This document shows positions 4,401 through 6,502 of a DNA stretch of 6,502 nucleotides, in pieces. The notes under the pieces were generated by a model. The model was not told where the DNA came from and did no database searches. It worked only from the letters and a program-made list of their open reading frames with translations. This DNA comes from Candidatus Altarchaeales archaeon A3. GTDB lineage: Archaea > Altiarchaeota > Altiarchaeia > Altiarchaeales > Altiarchaeaceae. The DNA lies in assembly GCA_002083985.1 (NCBI GenBank), contig MTER01000141.1, positions 1 to 6,502 on the forward strand. The letters run 5' to 3'. Made by a program: the position numbers and the translations under genes. Numbering within the stretch: position 1 is the stretch's first letter; each line of letters opens with the position of its first letter.

Positions 4401-6502
4401 GTAATGTGCGGCTTTTTAACAATAACAATCGCAAAATCACTTATACTAAATGCCCCAGTTACACTTGTTCCGGACACAGTAACTCTGTTAAGATTAAATT
4501 CCGGTGCTATTGTCTCTACTCTTGCAATAACATTTTTTGTTATTGTTGAATGTGCAGGGACATCCACATTTTCCCATGAAATTCCGGATAAATTATTAAA
4601 TCCATAAGGAAGCGTATCAACGATTGAAACAGTTGCTGCTGAATCTCCTTTATTTGAAATTTCTATTGTGAAGTTTATAATATCCCCTGGTTGGGCTGTT
4701 GAAACATCAGCTGTTTTTTTAACATCAACGGCAACACCTTTTACAACAAAAACATACGCAATAACCGTCTGGTCAGGAATATCTGTTCCGGAATTATCTT
4801 TCGCCGAAAGAGTGGCAAAATTAGGGTAAGAACCGTCAGAAACATTTATTCCTATGTTTACAACATACTGAAATACACAATCCTGTGTTTCATTTATTTC
4901 CCCGACTATAATAAAAGTTGCATTTTGACCGTTATTAATGACAGAAATATTTTTACACGCTCCCGAGAGGATTTTGGGACTTTCACCTGAACTTATATGT
5001 GTAAATCCGGAATCCATGGAATCAAAAACCGTTATGTTTTTAGCAGTTCCTGTACCTATATTTTTAATCCTTATTAAATAAGTTACAGATGTGCCTGCGG
5101 ATTTTGTGGGTGATGGAGTCCATTTTTCTACTAAAAGATATGGTTTTTTAACAACTATCATTGCAATATCCTTATCTATAAGTTTTCCGCCATCTGATCT
5201 TGTAGATATAACTGTAACTTTGTTCGGCTGATTCCCTGCACTTGCATTGCTGGTAACATTTGCAAAAAGCTGAATAACTATTGTCTTATCTGGATTTAAG
5301 GTATAATCAAAGCTTACATAAATTTCATTTACATTTAATACAGGATTACATGTTACAGATGGAGGGCATATTATACTGTTATATACAAGGCCATGCGGCA
5401 AAGTATCCATAATCTCTATTTTTGAAATCTGACCCTGCCCTCTGTTGCTTATGGAAATATTGAATCCTGCAATTTCCCCGGGCTGAAATTCCATTTTATT
5501 TGAACTTAATTTTTTTATAACTTCCAGCGCCGCAAAACCCCTGATAAACACAGAGGCGATATCTATTGCCGGACCAATGCTCCCATTTGCCTTGTCCTTT
5601 GCCCATCCTTTAACTGTATTGTAATACTGCCCGTCCCCTGTTCCGATACTAATGATAACCTTAAATTTAAAAGTACAACTACTTGGAGGAGATAATGAAG
5701 AATTAAGATAGAAAGTATTGTTTATTCTTGAAACATTGCACCATCCAGGCGAAATATCAAACGGCATACCTGTATGATTCCACTCAAGATCCGTTCCCCT
5801 GAACGGAACAATATCTTCAACAGATACATTATAAGCATCTGCATCGCCGACATTTCCAATTTCAATTTCGTAAGTTACATTTTCTCCAGGCATAACCAGT
5901 GCATTTTGACTCGGGCCGAGATTTTTCTTTACATAAATTACCGGCTTACGAACATTTAAAGGAATATTTGTTGCCCCATACGCTGTCTGATTCCCGAACT
6001 TTCCTTCTGCAAAAACAGTATTTACATTTATGCCTTTTGTTACATTTGAATTTATTTTTGTATTTAAATTTATCAGTCTGCAATTTGTCATTCCCTGCTC
6101 AAGAACACTTATATTCCATATTATTTTTGTTCCAATCACAGTTACTAATGTTAAGTCGGATGTATTTGTTGCATTAACAAAGTCAAACCCATAAGGAATA
6201 TAATCTGTAATTGTAAGATTGGTAATGTTATTTGCTAAAGGATTACAGAGATTTATTGTAAAATTAACTTCATCTCCTGGTTCCGGATTTAGATTATTGG
6301 CTGTTTTTGTTACCTGCAAGGCTGCAATTGCAGCTTGCGTAAGCAGATAAGTATATGCACTATCCTCAACTGATGGCTGGATCATTGTTCCTGTTCCGTC
6401 ATACACTGATGCTCTTGCAGTATTAACATATAATCCGTCACTATCGCCGGGTGAAACAGAAGCAGTATATTCAAAAGAGCAGCTTGCTCCTGAACTTATT
6501 GC
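1469..6502 (-). CDS. Giant secreted/surface DUF11-repeat protein with C-terminal GWNLI domains (5' partial)
   Basis: The frame is open from the window edge to a TGA at 1469-1471, giving 1,677 residues without the N-terminus. The first in-frame start-like codon (GTG at 6404-6406) lies inside a module, so it is not the start. Residue numbers here count from the window edge. Residues 1-61 are the end of a DUF11-like module and 62-1223 hold nine modules of two alternating classes. Residues 1224-1362 and 1363-1486 are two more conventional DUF11-like modules with 'D-x-LP-x-G' cores. Residues 1487-1505 are a CxxC...CxxC linker, and 1516-1604 and 1605-1677 are two 'GWNLI...GYWI' domains. The modules show the family pattern: PGD/AGD, F/Y-T-I-x-V-x-N-x-G, then D-x-LP-x-G-F. 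I hand-counted about 63 N-x-S/T sequons and 26 cysteines, which fits an extracytoplasmic, glycosylated, disulfide-stabilised stalk or adhesin. That role is inferred. No C-terminal membrane helix or sorting signal is visible. In-frame TAA directly follows the TGA stop. Confidence 0.93.
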   Translation of the reverse strand, partial: AISSGASCSFEYTASVSPGDSDGLYVNTARASVYDGTGTMIQPSVEDSAYTYLLTQAAIAALQVTKTANNLNPEPGDEVNFTINLCNPLANNITNLTITDYIPYGFDFVNATNTSDLTLVTVIGTKIIWNISVLEQGMTNCRLINLNTKINSNVTKGINVNTVFAEGKFGNQTAYGATNIPLNVRKPVIYVKKNLGPSQNALVMPGENVTYEIEIGNVGDADAYNVSVEDIVPFRGTDLEWNHTGMPFDISPGWCNVSRINNTFYLNSSLSPPSSCTFKFKVIISIGTGDGQYYNTVKGWAKDKANGSIGPAIDIASVFIRGFAALEVIKKLSSNKMEFQPGEIAGFNISISNRGQGQISKIEIMDTLPHGLVYNSIICPPSVTCNPVLNVNEIYVSFDYTLNPDKTIVIQLFANVTSNASAGNQPNKVTVISTRSDGGKLIDKDIAMIVVKKPYLLVEKWTPSPTKSAGTSVTYLIRIKNIGTGTAKNITVFDSMDSGFTHISSGESPKILSGACKNISVINNGQNATFIIVGEINETQDCVFQYVVNIGINVSDGSYPNFATLSAKDNSGTDIPDQTVIAYVFVVKGVAVDVKKTADVSTAQPGDIINFTIEISNKGDSAATVSIVDTLPYGFNNLSGISWENVDVPAHSTITKNVIARVETIAPEFNLNRVTVSGTSVTGAFSISDFAIVIVKKPHITLAKKALTENSYAGGDVTYEISVLNEGDATASVIYLADKLPGNFTYIVNSVTKCNNYTVGINPNSSVNEIIFNITNFPLGQCKFYFSAHIPDGTNDGLYGNTIYGNYSDNANGNYTIIPKTEAYVSILSVTAVSKLFVHKMADKNVLEPGDNIIFTLNVTNPGLSSIGNVYVEDYMPSGFNITSCEVNNNNLIKEKCNGSNVIYHGLMPAGTTIAIFINATVLSNATEFTTFNKVIAYAMVNNTIGIKDEDILLLTINKPHLDIKKQVGGNATRDTNSSVPYIIKIKNTGNGKAYNINVKDSRLEFCVMSGWCHVLPNPVKINGNCSVSVKGDGNTTPAYFSISNIGGNAECVFTYNLTVPAIPYGLYENNATVYWTDYLGYMENDLDKAYIQVPCCAGTLIIRKEMDKIIAQPGDIVKAKIYVDAIGSSFDVVVRDILPYGWNYINASRDGNNIMCYQSGLTVNCSSFHIERGAQSMIELNLRLNFSIIPGNNINLANVSAKDYLNNSYVRTSSAVVYVDKPSIFVAKSVDQQVEPGSSPIFTLIISNPSMAKIYNLSVKDVLPVGIMYVANSTSLNGVNYPDSNFNLNREGNYNSTGENITWRIGDLDAKGLKVLTFNTHVKCNVTEGGFFNYAYVSGKGYDGSIISANSSVRMTGYIANATIVKYASTNYVSAGSIVDYNIVIHNHREGAGIYPITLEDKLPVGLRYVSGHSKVGDLKIEPVLSGRFSTGYILTWNLSDFFLNPGTTLTIRYRTRVGGELETPAINYASLIYLDPPINMLPEACPDCLFESNASSTIGCYNCTMSDEVVNYTLRLHQGWNLISIPVTPLNVSTGKVFASMEGKYRDVYVFAFVNNSWIFKVYSNGKWYGELNEIDTGTGYWINMPENAELNIEGYKVNNAIIPLHKGWNLIGWPSLNSVLVNNISLNYTDIYMFDTSWKYRTYLYNNTGFGNLDKFEPGKGYWIKVNGDAGIYI
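1472..1957 (-). other. Tandem C-terminal GWNLI...GYWI domains
   Basis: Residues 1516-1604 begin L-R-L-H-Q-GWNLIS and 1605-1677 begin I-P-L-H-K-GWNLIG. Each has a middle part with V/I-Y-x-F ... W-x-[FY]-[KR], then a closing G-x-GYWI. Such GWNL...GYW units are a recurrent C-terminal domain of archaeal and bacterial surface proteins. I do not know a characterised function. The protein stops six residues after the second unit's K-V-N-G, with no transmembrane helix or sorting tail. Confidence 0.75.
1988..2044 (-). other. Four-cysteine linker CPDC-x11-CYNC
   Basis: Residues 1487-1490 (CPDC) and 1502-1505 (CYNC) are separated by 11 residues. They sit between the last DUF11-like module and the first GWNLI domain. 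The spacing resembles a small zinc-binding knuckle, but in an exported protein two disulfides are equally possible. The flanking NAS and NCT sequons suggest that the segment is exposed outside the cell. Confidence 0.6.
2045..2833 (-). other. Two conventional DUF11-like modules closing the repeat array
   Basis: Residues 1224-1362 and 1363-1486 follow the last Lys-Pro junction. They show 'VEPGSSPIFTLIISN...KDVLPVGIMYV' and 'VSAGSIVDYNIVIHN...EDKLPVGLRYV' patterns typical of DUF11. Both have an ITW or LTW strand after the core. They lack the class B Cys-x-Phe strand, so the A/B alternation stops here. The second module is unusually free of Cys and has only one sequon. Confidence 0.75.
2834..6502 (-). 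repeat. Protein-level superrepeat: alternating class A and class B DUF11-like modules
   Basis: By residue, counted from the window edge: B0 1-61 (partial), A1 62-187, B1 188-325, A2 326-454, B2 455-591, A3 592-698, B3 699-835, A4 836-960, B4 961-1100, A5 1101-1223. Class A modules carry a PGD/PGE motif and a 'D-x-[LM]P-x-G' core (A1 has IP), and all five end in Lys-Pro or Arg-Lys-Pro. Class B modules are 137-140 aa when complete, carry a late C-x-F followed by a G-x-Y or DG-x-Y strand, and end in a short Ala- or Gly-containing junction. Corresponding stretches differ at synonymous sites: the shared AQPGDI in A3 and A5 uses different codons. The duplications therefore look old. Module borders are drawn by eye. 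Confidence 0.8.

Noticed and set aside
3510..6177. Several plus-strand open frames of 60-92 codons within the giant gene
   Set aside because: All are antisense shadows of the repeat protein, overlap one another in part, and show no recognisable domains.
6404..6406. GTG as the start codon of the giant gene
   Set aside because: The frame stays open to the window edge. The 32 residues before it (with C-S-F and DG-L-Y strands) complete the end of a class B module, so the true start is outside the window.
1..6502. Defence system, mobile element, tRNA or rRNA
   Set aside because: Both coding frames are structural repeat proteins that fill the window. The only non-coding stretch is 83 bp and almost pure AT, with no room for an RNA gene and no transposase or nuclease motifs.

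Overview
The window is almost entirely coding, all on the minus strand. It holds two adjacent genes for secreted or cell-surface repeat proteins, both cut by the window edges. The AT-rich composition, the absence of a Shine-Dalgarno sequence, the TATA-like promoter elements, the very high density of N-x-S/T sequons and the 'GWNLIS...GYWI' end domains suggest an archaeon. An uncultivated low-GC lineage such as a DPANN group is possible, but no taxonomic marker is present. A bacterium with DUF11-type surface proteins cannot be excluded. No in-frame TGA occurs in about 2,100 sense codons, so the code looks standard.

Positions 6502 to 1469 (minus) encode the last 1,677 residues of a giant surface protein whose N-terminus lies outside the window. 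It is a string of DUF11-like beta-sandwich modules. Two module classes alternate strictly (A, about 125 aa, ending in a Lys-Pro; B, 137-140 aa, with a conserved Cys pair), forming a superrepeat of about 265 aa. The array is followed by two more ordinary DUF11-like modules, a four-cysteine linker and two tandem 'GWNLI' domains at the C-terminus. No C-terminal membrane anchor is visible.

Positions 1468 to 1386 are an 83-bp spacer of about 93% AT. It holds an 11-bp tandem repeat (3.8 copies) whose minus-strand copies each contain a TATA-like box. It probably carries the promoter of the next gene, which would then be leaderless or nearly so.

Positions 1385 to 1 (minus) encode the first 461 residues of a second secreted protein, with no stop before the window edge. 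It has a signal peptide, a DUF11-like domain, a cysteine-rich segment with a calcium-loop-like motif, a second DUF11 domain and an SdrD-B-like calcium-binding domain running off the edge. The two genes probably encode parts of the same kind of cell-envelope stalk or adhesin layer. This is inferred from architecture only. I see no RNA gene, mobile element, CRISPR array or defence gene.
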